In this document: positions 1-8,610 of the stretch, piece after piece
Layout: the number at the start of each line of letters is the position of its first letter
Position numbering within the stretch: the stretch's first letter is position 1
Source: Clostridia bacterium
GTDB taxonomy: Bacteria > Bacillota > Clostridia > UBA1381
Assembly: GCA_017551095.1 (NCBI GenBank)
Contig: JAFZMQ010000029.1
Location: 1-64,000, forward strand
Length of the DNA stretch: 64,000 nt
Direction: 5' to 3'
Translations under genes and position numbers: made by a program
Notes under the pieces: generated by a model
Seen by the model: the letters and a program-made list of their open reading frames with translations, nothing else
The model's database searches: none
What the model was told of the DNA's origin: nothing

Positions 1-1226
1 GCCGACGGCTCACCCTTTTCGCCCCTGCTTAAATCATCATATTCCACATTCCCGACCTCTACCTGAATATCAATTCTATCTAAAAGCGGACCGGAAATTT
101 TTGCACGGTACTGATTTATCTGATTTGGCGTACATATACACTGCCTTTTGCTATCGCCCAAAAATCCGCACTTGCACGGATTCATACTTGCGATAAGCAT
201 CAGATTGCAGGGATATGTAAGCGTTGCGTTTACTCTTGATATGGTCACTTGCCCGTCCTCCAAGGGCTGACGCATTACCTCCAACGCCTCCCGTTTAAAC
301 TCGGGAAGCTCGTCCAAAAAGAGTACGCCGTTATGTGCAAGGGAAAGTTCACCCGGTTTTGGCACCGTTCCCCCTCCCGAAAGCCCGACCGTCGATATGG
401 TATGATGCGGATTTCTGAACGGTCTGCCCGTTATGAGCGGTACATCTTTATTTAAAGTTCCTGCTATCGAGTGTATTTTTGAGACCTCCAACGCCTCCTC
501 AAAGGACAAATCGGGAAGAATTGACGGCATACGCTGTGCAAGCATTGTTTTGCCCGTTCCGGGAGGACCTATCAAAAGCACATTATGGTTACCTGCCGCC
601 GCAATTTCCAACGCCCTTTTTGCACTTTCCTGACCTTTTACATCACAGAAATCCAGAAGGCTGTTTTGAGCATCATTTATTGCTTCAAAGCTTTCGTTTG
701 AGCATTTTTCTATCTGTTCCTCGCCCTTTAAATTAGCAAAAAGCTCGGAAAGCTTCCTTACGGGGTAAATGTTCGCATTTTCAACAACCGACGCTTCCCT
801 TGCCGCAGATTCGGGAACATAAAAGTTTTTATATCCACGCTCAAACATTGCGATAACCATGGGCAGTATGCCCGAAATATGATTCACGCTGCCGTCAAGC
901 GACAGTTCGCCCATAAATACGGCGTCTTCCGGCGGATTTGGGATTTGTCCCGTTGCCGCCATTATGGCAACCGCTATCGGCAGGTCATAGCCCGAGCCTT
1001 CTTTACGCATTGACGCAGGTGCCATATTAACAATGAGTTTTTTTGACGGAAAGGCGTACCCCGAATTCTTAATTCCAGAGCGTACACGCTCCCTTGCCTC
1101 CTTTACCGCCGCATCTCCAAGTCCTACGATTTCAAAGCTCGGCAGTCCGCCCGTTATATCAACTTCGACGCTTACGGCAAACCCGTCTATTCCTATAAGC
1201 CCGACAGAATTAACTTTTGAAAGCAT
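1..1226 (-). CDS. yifB: YifB/ComM-family Mg-chelatase-like AAA+ ATPase (3' end cut by window edge)
   Basis: The frame opens at ATG 1226 and runs off the left edge, so about 408 codons are visible and the C-terminus is missing. The N-terminus ([16 protein letters not shown]) is the ChlI-like domain typical of YifB/ComM. A Walker A motif GPPGTGKT lies near residue 215 and a Walker B-like stretch FLDELPEF follows. ComM in Haemophilus is a hexameric helicase that helps branch migration during DNA uptake; the role in Clostridia is less clear. The next gene (TtcA-like) starts 726 bp further upstream on the same strand and ends 12 bp before this start, so they are probably co-transcribed. The family assignment is firm; the function is inferred from homologues. 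Confidence 0.93.
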   Translation of the reverse strand, partial: MLSKVNSVGLIGIDGFAVSVEVDITGGLPSFEIVGLGDAAVKEARERVRSGIKNSGYAFPSKKLIVNMAPASMRKEGSGYDLPIAVAIMAATGQIPNPPEDAVFMGELSLDGSVNHISGILPMVIAMFERGYKNFYVPESAAREASVVENANIYPVRKLSELFANLKGEEQIEKCSNESFEAINDAQNSLLDFCDVKGQESAKRALEIAAAGNHNVLLIGPPGTGKTMLAQRMPSILPDLSFEEALEVSKIHSIAGTLNKDVPLITGRPFRNPHHTISTVGLSGGGTVPKPGELSLAHNGVLFLDELPEFKREALEVMRQPLEDGQVTISRVNATLTYPCNLMLIASMNPCKCGFLGDSKRQCICTPNQINQYRAKISGPLLDRIDIQVEVGNVEYDDLSRGEKGEPS

Positions 1227-1238
1227 ATGTTTCTCCTT

Positions 1239-1952
1239 CTATTTTTTCTCCCAGCCCTCTATTTTTCCGTTCTGTATGGCTGTGAACATTCTCTTTTTAA
1301 GTCCCGCATTTACCGACTTATCAAGCATTTTTATTATTTCCTTCATTTCCTGCCTTTTCGTATTCCCGTCAGCAGGGCAGGAGCTTTTAACTATGGGAAG
1401 TTCCAGCCGTTTTGCCACGCTTTTTATGTCACATTCACGCACATAGATAAGTGGTCTTATGGAATACAGGTTCGTTCTGTCCAGGTATGTAACAGGCGAA
1501 AAACAGTTTATTCTGCCTTCATATAAAAGGCTTAACATAAATGTTTCCAAAACATCATCATTATGATGTCCCAGGGCAACCTTATTACAGCCCTCATCAA
1601 GTGCCAAATCATTTAACGCACCCCGACGCAGTTTTGAGCAGAGCGAACACGGGTTTTCCTCCTGCCTGTAATCAAAAACGACCTCTTTTATGTTGGTGTT
1701 TTTTACCGTATATGAAACGCCTATTTCCTTGCAGTATTGTTCTACGCCCGACCAATCGGCGTTATATCCCATATCGAGCGTTAAGGCTTTTACCTCAAAT
1801 TTTTTGGGGTAAAATCGGGACAAATTTGCCAATGCTCCCAAAAGCACCAGGCTATCCTTGCCGCCTGATACTCCGACTGCTATTCTGTCGCCGTCGGCTA
1901 TCATATCGTAATCTTCAATTGCCTTACGCACCCTGCTTACAATCTTTTTCAT
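1239..1952 (-). CDS. TtcA-like tRNA 2-thiolation PP-loop ATPase
   Basis: 237-residue PP-loop ATPase. The PP-loop SGGKDSLVLL is near residue 30, a CSLC cysteine pair follows in the middle (NPCSLCSKLRRGALN) and a third cysteine sits in SSCPADG near the C-terminus. This is the layout of the TtcA/TtuA group, which uses an Fe-S cluster to thiolate tRNA (s2C32 in TtcA). The exact tRNA position modified cannot be read from the sequence. It starts 1 bp after the pgsA stop codon, so it belongs to the same transcript as pgsA and rimO. TilS was considered, but the cysteine pattern and short length favour TtcA. Confidence 0.85.
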   Translation of the reverse strand: MKKIVSRVRKAIEDYDMIADGDRIAVGVSGGKDSLVLLGALANLSRFYPKKFEVKALTLDMGYNADWSGVEQYCKEIGVSYTVKNTNIKEVVFDYRQEENPCSLCSKLRRGALNDLALDEGCNKVALGHHNDDVLETFMLSLLYEGRINCFSPVTYLDRTNLYSIRPLIYVRECDIKSVAKRLELPIVKSSCPADGNTKRQEMKEIIKMLDKSVNAGLKKRMFTAIQNGKIEGWEKK

Positions 1953-1953
1953 T

Positions 1954-2505
1954 TCATATTCCCTTAAAAACAGATGTGTTTTTCATAAGATAATCCGCTC
2001 CCGAAATAACCGTAATAATAGCCGAAAGCCAGACAAGTATCTGCGTTATGAGTATGCCCGTTTCCTCGGGACAAACGGGGTACATAACCAAAAATGCGAC
2101 AATTATCGAAATCATCTGAAATACCGTTTTTACCTTGCCCCACATTGACGCCGCAATAACCGTTCCGTTTCCTGCCGCAACAAGCCTTATTCCCGACACG
2201 AAAAACTCTCTCGTCAAAATAAGCATAACCGCCCATGCCGACGCTCTGCCCATACTCAAAAGTCCCAAATATGCAGCCGTTGTCAGCATTTTATCGGCAA
2301 GTGGGTCCATAAGTTTTCCAAAGTCTGTGATAAGCCCTTTTTTTCTTGCGATATAGCCGTCTAAGCTATCGGTTATTGACGCAATTATAAAAACTATGAG
2401 CGAAACGGTAACAAACGCCGTATTTTTAGAAATCGCCGTCATACACGCCATAAAAACAGGCACTAAAATTATTCTAAGTATTGTCAGTTTGTTTGGTGTG
2501 TTCAT
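1954..2505 (-). CDS. pgsA: CDP-diacylglycerol-glycerol-3-phosphate 3-phosphatidyltransferase
   Basis: 183-residue integral membrane enzyme that makes phosphatidylglycerophosphate, the first step of phosphatidylglycerol synthesis. The CDP-alcohol phosphotransferase signature is complete: DGYIAR, then G (in ITDFGKLMD), then two aspartates in MDPLAD. Several hydrophobic helices span the rest. Length is normal for the family. It sits directly between rimO and the TtcA-like gene with 1-2 bp gaps, indicating one operon; the rimO-pgsA pairing is common in Firmicutes. Confidence 0.95.
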   Translation of the reverse strand: MNTPNKLTILRIILVPVFMACMTAISKNTAFVTVSLIVFIIASITDSLDGYIARKKGLITDFGKLMDPLADKMLTTAAYLGLLSMGRASAWAVMLILTREFFVSGIRLVAAGNGTVIAASMWGKVKTVFQMISIIVAFLVMYPVCPEETGILITQILVWLSAIITVISGADYLMKNTSVFKGI

Positions 2506-2507
2506 AA

Positions 2508-3836
2508 TTATTCCTCCAAGGCTTTGCCTACGAGGTCATACTCATCAGCATTTAGTATCTCGACTTTTACAAATGTGCCGATTTCGACCTCGTCCTCCGC
2601 CGCAAAATATACCTTTCCGTCAACATCTATGCTATCCGCACAGCTACGCCCGTAATACATAAAATTTTCACTGTCATAGCCCTCGCAAAGCACTTCCTGC
2701 AAAGTTCCGATTTTCGCCATATTCTTTTCAAGCGAAATCCCCTGCTGAATTTCCATAAGCTCGTTTTTACGCCGTTCTTTTTCTGATTCTTCAATCTGAC
2801 ACGGGAAGTCATATGCAGGTGTGTCCTCCTCTTTGGAATACGCAAAAACGCCCATTCTGTCAAATTTTATTTTTCCTATAAATTCTTTAAGCTCACAAAA
2901 CTGTTCTTCCGTTTCGCCCGGAAAACCTGCAATTATCGATGTTCTTATTGTTACATCAGGGATACGCTCTCTTAAATCATTTATCCTCTTTTCAATTTCT
3001 TTGCGGTTTGTACGCCGTGCCATTCGCCGCAAAATATCATCATTTATGTGCTGAATCGGCATATCTACATACGGACAAATCTTTTCATTTTCCGCCATAA
3101 CCGAAATCAATTCGTCGGTTATCGCCTCGGTGTAGAAATAATGTATGCGTATCCAGTGTATTCCGTCTATTTTACAAAGTTTTTGTAAAAGCCCCGCAAG
3201 TGACGGCTTTTTGTATATGTCAATGCCGTATCTTGTGGTGTCCTGTGCGATTAGAATAAGCTCTTTTACTCCGTTTTCAGAAAGTCTTTCCGCCTCACGA
3301 AGTATATCCTCTTCCTTTCGGCTTTTATAATGACCTCGGATTTTCGGTATTGCACAGTAGGTGCAGTTATTGTCACAGCCGTCGGCAATTTTTAAGTATG
3401 CGGTATAAAAGGGCGTTGACAAAATCCTCGGCAGATTTTCGGGCAGGGTATAGTTTTGATGCCCGAAAAGGCAGATTTTTTCACCCTTTTCGCTTTTTTT
3501 GATTATTTCGTCAATCCTGTCAAAATCGCCCGTGCCAATAACGGCGTCAAGCTCGGGTATTTCACGCTCCATTTCGGCATTGTAGCGTTCCGCAAGACAT
3601 CCCGTCGCGATTAACAGACGGCAGTTTCCGCTTTTTTTATACTCCGCCATCTCAAAAATCGCGTCTATCGACTCCTGTTTTGCAGGAGTTATAAATCCGC
3701 AGGTGTTTACTATTATTGCCTCCGCGTCTTTTGGGTCGGCAACAATTTTATGTCCCTTTTCGGCAAGTATTCCGAGCATTATCTCCGCGTCGGTCTGATT
3801 TTTTGCACAACCGAGCGACACCATACCTATTTTCAT
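2508..3836 (-). CDS. rimO: Ribosomal protein S12 methylthiotransferase RimO
   Basis: 442-residue radical-SAM enzyme that adds a methylthio group to the conserved aspartate of ribosomal protein S12. The N-terminal UPF0004 domain carries cluster cysteines in VSLGCAKNQTD, VNTCGF and ATGCLAERY; the radical-SAM motif is CDNNCTYC near residue 150; a TRAM-like domain ends the protein. Start chosen at ATG 3836 (MKIGMVSLGC), which has GGAAG upstream and overlaps the recX stop as ATGA, so translation is probably coupled. An upstream in-frame methionine at 3872 lies inside recX and is not supported by the family. Confidence 0.96.
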   Translation of the reverse strand: MKIGMVSLGCAKNQTDAEIMLGILAEKGHKIVADPKDAEAIIVNTCGFITPAKQESIDAIFEMAEYKKSGNCRLLIATGCLAERYNAEMEREIPELDAVIGTGDFDRIDEIIKKSEKGEKICLFGHQNYTLPENLPRILSTPFYTAYLKIADGCDNNCTYCAIPKIRGHYKSRKEEDILREAERLSENGVKELILIAQDTTRYGIDIYKKPSLAGLLQKLCKIDGIHWIRIHYFYTEAITDELISVMAENEKICPYVDMPIQHINDDILRRMARRTNRKEIEKRINDLRERIPDVTIRTSIIAGFPGETEEQFCELKEFIGKIKFDRMGVFAYSKEEDTPAYDFPCQIEESEKERRKNELMEIQQGISLEKNMAKIGTLQEVLCEGYDSENFMYYGRSCADSIDVDGKVYFAAEDEVEIGTFVKVEILNADEYDLVGKALEE

Positions 3837-4306
3837 TCTTCTTCCTGATTCTCCCTGATTTTTTCTATGCATCTTTTTATGTCGCCGAAGTCATAGCCCC
3901 GGTACACAAAGTATCTTATTGCCCTGTCAATGTTTTTTTGTTCAAAATTTCCGCCGAGTTTTCGTGCAACAAGCGGCAAAAGTGCATCGCCCTCATCTTC
4001 CGTCAGCTCCGATAGTGCATTTTCTATATGCTCCGACGCTATTCCTCTTTTTTTAAGCTCCTGGACAATCCGGTTTTTGCCGTATTTTTTAATATTTTGC
4101 AAATCCTTAGCAAGATGCATGGCATATTTTTCATCATCCACAAAGCCGTATTCCTTCACGAAATCTAAAATATACGGCAAATCCTCCGCCTTTGCACCTG
4201 CTCTTTTTAATTTGTCCGAAAGCTCCTTTTCCGAGTGTGAGCGAAAAGACAAAAGCCGCAGGGCTTTTTCTTTTGCCTGACTCCTATCCAACTCTTTTTC
4301 CATCAT
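3833..4306 (-). CDS. recX: Regulatory protein RecX
   Basis: 157 residues, the normal size for RecX, which binds RecA filaments and modulates recombination. Three-helix repeats are recognisable: AKEKALRLLSFRSHSEKEL near the start, then DFVKEYGFVDDEKYA and a C-terminal RYFVYRGYDFGDI. The gene overlaps both neighbours by 4 bp (ATGA), upstream with the HD-domain gene and downstream with rimO. recA itself is not in the window. Confidence 0.92.
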   Translation of the reverse strand: MMEKELDRSQAKEKALRLLSFRSHSEKELSDKLKRAGAKAEDLPYILDFVKEYGFVDDEKYAMHLAKDLQNIKKYGKNRIVQELKKRGIASEHIENALSELTEDEGDALLPLVARKLGGNFEQKNIDRAIRYFVYRGYDFGDIKRCIEKIRENQEEE

Positions 4307-5490
4307 AGCCTGAAATAATCAAACAACTGTCCGAAGTCAACCGACGCAATAGTTCTGTTTTCATAATTCTGGAAGATGTTATGATAACCTTGTTGAATTT
4401 GCTCGGAGTTTATGCCGTATTTTATCGACATATATGCTTCGAGATATGCGGACAGGTGGTCGCAACCCCGTATAAGTTCACCGTCAATAGCGGAAAACTC
4501 ATCTTTATTATATCTTTCGTTTATTTCGTTTGAGGAAACCTTTAAAAGCTTTCCGTCTATGTAAATTTTAGAGGCAAATTCGTCCTGAATGAAAAATTCC
4601 AGCTCTTTCCTGATATTTTCCGATACAAGCGGATATATTTCCTTTTTCATCTGTTCGCCCTCAATATCCTTTATAATGCTGTCAAGTCCCTCAACAGAAG
4701 ATTTTATCGGCGAAACAATGTCCCTCGTCAAGACCTCGGGAATATCGTGGAAAAGACCGCCCAAAAAGTTATTTATAAGCCGTTTTTTACACGCATTACA
4801 TTCGAGCGAAGTAAAATATGACATTATCGCAACTACCATCATATGCCCCATAACCGAGGTTTGCGGCATTCTCACTGCTCTTGACCAGCGTTGCTGATAC
4901 CTGAGTTTTCCCATTAAGGACAGGAATTTTTGCAGGTTTATATCGGTTGCAAACTTAGAAAAGCCGTCAAAGGTATTACATTCGGAAAGCCCCTTTTCGA
5001 CGCCCTCTTTAACCTGCTCTATATCATAGGTTTTGCGGTTTTGCGGATAGATTACCTCAAATTCCCAATGCGTTGCATAGTAATGTGCCGCTTTTAAAAT
5101 CTTTTTTTCCTTTTGGGCATACTCGCTATCGGTGAAATACCGGCACATTTTCTCATAAAAGCCGCCCTTTAAATCGAGGGTTTTCGCTTTCAGCTCGTTT
5201 AATACCCACTCGTTTATCTGCGGTCCTTTTTCCTTCATAAGCTGGTGATATACGGGAGGCTTTATATCTGTCAGCATAATGCGGTGCAAAAACTCAAATA
5301 TACCGCCCTCGATTAGAAGGAGCATATCAAAATTCTCATCACCCTCGCATTTGCCCAGAATATAGGCATAAACCATTTTATGTGCCTGTTTATCCAGCTC
5401 GGAAAAGCCGTTATGCGGTCTTATATGGTCATTCCAACGCTGGATTGACGCCGCATCATGTATGAGTGAAATTAAAGATTTTCTTATCAT
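4303..5490 (-). CDS. HD-domain phosphohydrolase-like protein (YfbR-like)
   Basis: 395-residue soluble protein with an HD domain in the second half. A conserved histidine in SVMGHMMVVA and the HD pair in GGLFHDIPEVLTRD match the metal-binding layout of YfbR-type HD phosphohydrolases. The N-terminal half, which also contains histidines, is unassigned. The substrate cannot be told; YfbR proteins hydrolyse deoxynucleoside monophosphates. It is the first gene of the HD-recX-rimO-pgsA-ttcA run, has a good promoter in front (5515-5544) and an AGGAGG site 7 bp before its ATG. Confidence 0.82.
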   Translation of the reverse strand: MIRKSLISLIHDAASIQRWNDHIRPHNGFSELDKQAHKMVYAYILGKCEGDENFDMLLLIEGGIFEFLHRIMLTDIKPPVYHQLMKEKGPQINEWVLNELKAKTLDLKGGFYEKMCRYFTDSEYAQKEKKILKAAHYYATHWEFEVIYPQNRKTYDIEQVKEGVEKGLSECNTFDGFSKFATDINLQKFLSLMGKLRYQQRWSRAVRMPQTSVMGHMMVVAIMSYFTSLECNACKKRLINNFLGGLFHDIPEVLTRDIVSPIKSSVEGLDSIIKDIEGEQMKKEIYPLVSENIRKELEFFIQDEFASKIYIDGKLLKVSSNEINERYNKDEFSAIDGELIRGCDHLSAYLEAYMSIKYGINSEQIQQGYHNIFQNYENRTIASVDFGQLFDYFRL

Positions 5491-5514
5491 TTTCTCGCCT
5501 CCTGATTAAGAATT

Positions 5515-5544
5515 ATTATATCACAAAAATCCTTTAAAGGTCAA
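5515..5544 (-). promoter_or_regulatory. Sigma-A-type promoter for the HD-recX-rimO operon
   Basis: On the minus strand TTGACC is followed 18 bp later by TATAAT, about 25 bp before the HD-gene start. It is the only strong promoter-like pair ahead of this operon. Confidence 0.65.
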
Positions 5545-5604
5545 TAGCAATTATCTGCTTGTCTTTTTTTTATTTATCCTGTGGGAACGGATAAGAATAA
5601 TGAC

Positions 5605-5631
5605 ACAAATTCTATATCGGCACATATTCTA
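5605..5631 (+). promoter_or_regulatory. Possible sigma-K/sigma-E-like promoter
   Basis: AC at 5605-5606 is followed after 16 bp by CATATTCTA, which fits the mother-cell sigma-K pattern AC-N16/17-CATAnnnTA. It lies about 45 bp before the cysteine-rich gene at 5674. No convincing sigma-A pair was seen. The match is short and could be chance. Confidence 0.3.
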
Positions 5632-5673
5632 TAACAGGGGCTAACCCATAATTCATTGAAAGGAAGTTTGTAT

Positions 5674-6495
5674 ATGAACGAAAAAACTTGCGGAGCCGGA
5701 AACGGCGGTTTTAAAGAGGCCGTTTGCATACATACCGATAAAGTTTACGACAGTTGCCGTGACAAAGACTGTCTTGAAAATATACGGGTGTATCTTACTG
5801 CCGACGGTCAGTGCGTTGTTGACAGAGCTATAAATGTAAAATGCACAAAGGCAGAAATAATATGGGTTTTTTCCGATATAGAACCTGTGCCATTTAACCG
5901 TGGTTTTTATTCGGTTGACCTTAAATATTTCTTCAAAATAACCCTTGCCGTATTTACAGGGCTCGGAAGACCTACCGAGGTAGAAGGACTTGCAACTTTT
6001 GACAAAAAGGTTATACTTTTCGGCAGCGAAGGAAATGCAAAGGTGTTCGCATCAAAGTATAAGCAGGACGCTTTTGACCCGCAGATGTGGAAAAAGACAA
6101 ATATGCCGTCTGCCGTTGTTGAGGTTGTTGACCCGATAGCTTTGGGTGCAAAGGTTTTGGACGTAAACGACAAGTGCTGCTGTGATGACGATTTTGATTT
6201 GGCAAGTATTCCCGAATCGGTAAGCCGTGTTTTTGACGACAACCTGATTTTAGGCGGAGAGCAAAAACGCGTCTTCGTTTCAATCGGAATCTTCTCAATA
6301 ATCCGCTTGGAACGCAGAGTAATGCTCTTAATCCCTGCATACGATTTCTGTATTCCGCAAAAAGAATGTGTCGGTGCGACCGACGATAATCCCTGCGATT
6401 TATTCGACAGGATTTCCTTCCCGGTTGACGAATTTTTCCCGCCCGAAAGAAGTAATTTCGAGGAAAATTCGGACGATACCGGTTGCGGTTGCTGA
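5674..6495 (+). CDS. Conserved clostridial cysteine-rich protein of unknown function
   Basis: 273 residues from ATG 5674, chosen because AAAGGAAG lies 7 bp upstream; an in-frame methionine 18 bp earlier is inside the leader. No transmembrane segment or signal peptide is visible, so it is probably cytoplasmic or spore-associated. There are about 14 cysteines, including a CCC run near residue 170 and a GCGC terminus. The middle (WVFSDIEPVPFNRGFYSVDL) resembles a family I recall from clostridial spore formers, but I cannot name a domain. It stands alone, facing ftsZ across a shared terminator. A spore-coat role is only a guess, based on cysteine content and the possible mother-cell promoter. Confidence 0.75.
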   Translation: MNEKTCGAGNGGFKEAVCIHTDKVYDSCRDKDCLENIRVYLTADGQCVVDRAINVKCTKAEIIWVFSDIEPVPFNRGFYSVDLKYFFKITLAVFTGLGRPTEVEGLATFDKKVILFGSEGNAKVFASKYKQDAFDPQMWKKTNMPSAVVEVVDPIALGAKVLDVNDKCCCDDDFDLASIPESVSRVFDDNLILGGEQKRVFVSIGIFSIIRLERRVMLLIPAYDFCIPQKECVGATDDNPCDLFDRISFPVDEFFPPERSNFEENSDDTGCGC

Positions 6496-6506
6496 CCAAA
6501 ACAACA

Positions 6507-6543
6507 AAAAAAGCAGAAATGAACAACTCATTTCTGCTTTTTT
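6507..6543. terminator. Bidirectional terminator between the cysteine-rich gene and ftsZ
   Basis: A perfect 16-bp stem (AAAAAAGCAGAAATGA and its complement) around ACAAC, with A and T runs on both sides, so it can stop transcription from both converging genes. Confidence 0.9.
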
Positions 6544-6554
6544 TATTTTAATTT

Positions 6555-7712
6555 TTACTCGTCTTTTGTCTTGAAAAATGACGGAACATTTACGCTGTCC
6601 ATACCCTTTTTCAAGGTTCTTGAAAAGATGGCGTCGTCATCATTTACAGGTGAGAAAGTCGGCGTTTTTGAGCCGAAATCGGTAGTTTTCGGCATACCCG
6701 GTATAATCGGCTCGGATTTTACGCCTCTCTTGTTTTTAGCGTTAAGTCCTGTTGCGATTAAGGTTACCTTTATCTCGTCCTTCATATTCTCGTCAACGGC
6801 AGTACCTACGATTATTGTTGCGTCCTGAGATACCATCTCACGCACAATTGAGGAAACTTCGCCCATATCAACAAGAGAGAACTCTGTTCCGCCTGTGATA
6901 TTCAAAAGCACATTGTGTGCACCTGCTATACTTGTTTCGAGAAGCGGAGATTCGATAGCCGACCTTACTGCGTCTTGTGCGGCATTTTCGCCCTTGCCGA
7001 TACCGATACCCATATGTGCAACGCCTGAATCACGCATAACCGTGCTTACATCAGCAAAGTCACAGCTTATGATACCGTTCTGAGCAATAACCTCGATAAT
7101 TCCCTCAACGCCCTGTCTTAAAACTTCATCAGCAAGACGGAAAGAGTCGGTTATTGAAATCTTTTTATCAGCAGTTTTTAAAAGCAAATCATTAGGAATT
7201 GTAACGATTGCGTCAACATTTGCGGCCAGGCTCTCAATGCCTTGCTCAGCATTTCTTGCTCTTTGCGGACCTTCAAAAAAGAATGGCTTTGTTACAACTG
7301 CAACGGTAAGTATTCCCATATCTTTTGCAAGTTTAGCGATAACGGGTGCAGCACCTGTACCTGTTCCGCCGCCCATACCTGCTGTTATAAATACCATTTC
7401 GGTATTTTCCAAAAGCTCTTTAATTGCATTTTCCGTTTCTTCGGCAGCCTTTTGACCGATTTCAGGCTTAGCACCTGCACCGAGTCCCTGAGTGAGTCTT
7501 GCACCTATTTGAAGTGCGATAGGTGCTTTAACGGTTTTCAGTTGCTGCAAGTCTGTATTTACAGCAATAAACTCCGCTTTTGCAACATTTGCCTCAATCA
7601 TACGGTCAACAGCGTTGTTTCCGCCGCCGCCGACGCCTATAACTTTAATTCTTGCACCGTCTGTCGGCTGTGCAACAGGGGTTTCATTAGTACGCTCTAT
7701 ATTGTTATCCAT
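6555..7712 (-). CDS. ftsZ: Cell division protein FtsZ
   Basis: 385-residue tubulin-like GTPase that forms the division ring. GGGGNNAVDRMI lies near residue 30 and the GTP-binding signature GGGTGTGAAPV near residue 115. A variable linker leads to a C-terminal peptide (VNVPSFFKTKDE) in the place of the usual partner-binding tail. The start is well placed behind AAGGAGG. It follows murA and ftsQ but has its own promoter in the 113-bp gap. Confidence 0.98.
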   Translation of the reverse strand: MDNNIERTNETPVAQPTDGARIKVIGVGGGGNNAVDRMIEANVAKAEFIAVNTDLQQLKTVKAPIALQIGARLTQGLGAGAKPEIGQKAAEETENAIKELLENTEMVFITAGMGGGTGTGAAPVIAKLAKDMGILTVAVVTKPFFFEGPQRARNAEQGIESLAANVDAIVTIPNDLLLKTADKKISITDSFRLADEVLRQGVEGIIEVIAQNGIISCDFADVSTVMRDSGVAHMGIGIGKGENAAQDAVRSAIESPLLETSIAGAHNVLLNITGGTEFSLVDMGEVSSIVREMVSQDATIIVGTAVDENMKDEIKVTLIATGLNAKNKRGVKSEPIIPGMPKTTDFGSKTPTFSPVNDDDAIFSRTLKKGMDSVNVPSFFKTKDE

Positions 7713-7754
7713 AACTGTCCTCCTTAGTTCATCATCATATAAATATACAACTTT

Positions 7755-7783
7755 ATTTTACTATGTTTTTTAAATTATTTCAA
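7755..7783 (-). promoter_or_regulatory. ftsZ: Sigma-A-type promoter of ftsZ
   Basis: TTGAAA-N17-TAAAAT on the minus strand, in the gap between ftsQ and ftsZ, about 43 bp before the ftsZ start. Confidence 0.65.
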
Positions 7784-7825
7784 TAGGTATTTTATTTTTT
7801 TTTGAAAAAAAGCATATTTTATTTT

Positions 7826-8605
7826 TTACGGCGTATATATTGCCTTGCCCGTAGTCGAAAGATTTATCGTTCCGCGTGAGTTTTCGGTAAGCTTATTTGA
7901 GTTTACCGCCTCTTTGAATAATGCAAGTTTACGCTGGAAATCTATGTGCGTTCCGCATATTACATCAAGTCTTCCCTGATAGTTAAAGGTTATATTTGTC
8001 ATATCCGCAAAGGACATAACCGTTATATCGCCTAATATTCCCGCCTTGTCCATATTCTCTATGCAGGTCATAATGATTTTTTGCGTTTCGCCGTCTTTAA
8101 ACGCCATAAATTCACCGACCTTTGCCGAGGCAACCGTAACGCCCTCCATTACAGGCACATTTTCCAGCTTTTCCGCCGCCTGCTCCAAAACTTTTCCAAA
8201 CTTATCCACAACGGCAAACGCACCGGCATATTCTGCCTGAAAAGCAGGGATACATTCCTTTATTTCAACCGTTACCGTCGGCGGAAATGCCTTCTTTTTC
8301 ACCGAAACCTTGTCCACATAAGAGAGTTTATAAAGTTTATTTTTGATTCTCCCTTTCCGGCAGGAAAACAGGTTTTTACCCGCAATTTCGCCGATTATTT
8401 CGGTTATTTCCTCATTTGAAACACGGTTATTTCCCGTGATTTCCACATTTTTTATATTAAAAAGAGGGGTGAAAAACATAACGATAAGCACGGCAACAAG
8501 AGCAAGAAAGGAAAAGAATGCAATTCTTCTCATTTTTTGCTCTCTTATGCGTTTTTTCCGTCTTTCGTCATGCCGAGCCTGTATGTTACCTGCCCGTTTT
8601 GCCAT
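7826..8605 (-). CDS. ftsQ: Cell division protein FtsQ/DivIB
   Basis: 259 residues from ATG 8605; a GTG at 8614 overlapping the murA stop is the alternative start. A short basic cytoplasmic tail (KRAGNIQARHDERRKKR) is followed by one membrane helix near residues 30-50. A POTRA domain starts at FNIKNVEITGNNRVSNEEI and an FtsQ domain ends the protein. DivIB acts outside the membrane in the divisome, with DivIC and FtsL. It directly follows murA, as in many Firmicutes, and ftsZ comes next; no ftsA lies between. Confidence 0.93.
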   Translation of the reverse strand: MAKRAGNIQARHDERRKKRIREQKMRRIAFFSFLALVAVLIVMFFTPLFNIKNVEITGNNRVSNEEITEIIGEIAGKNLFSCRKGRIKNKLYKLSYVDKVSVKKKAFPPTVTVEIKECIPAFQAEYAGAFAVVDKFGKVLEQAAEKLENVPVMEGVTVASAKVGEFMAFKDGETQKIIMTCIENMDKAGILGDITVMSFADMTNITFNYQGRLDVICGTHIDFQRKLALFKEAVNSNKLTENSRGTINLSTTGKAIYTP

Positions 8606-8610
8606 AACCC

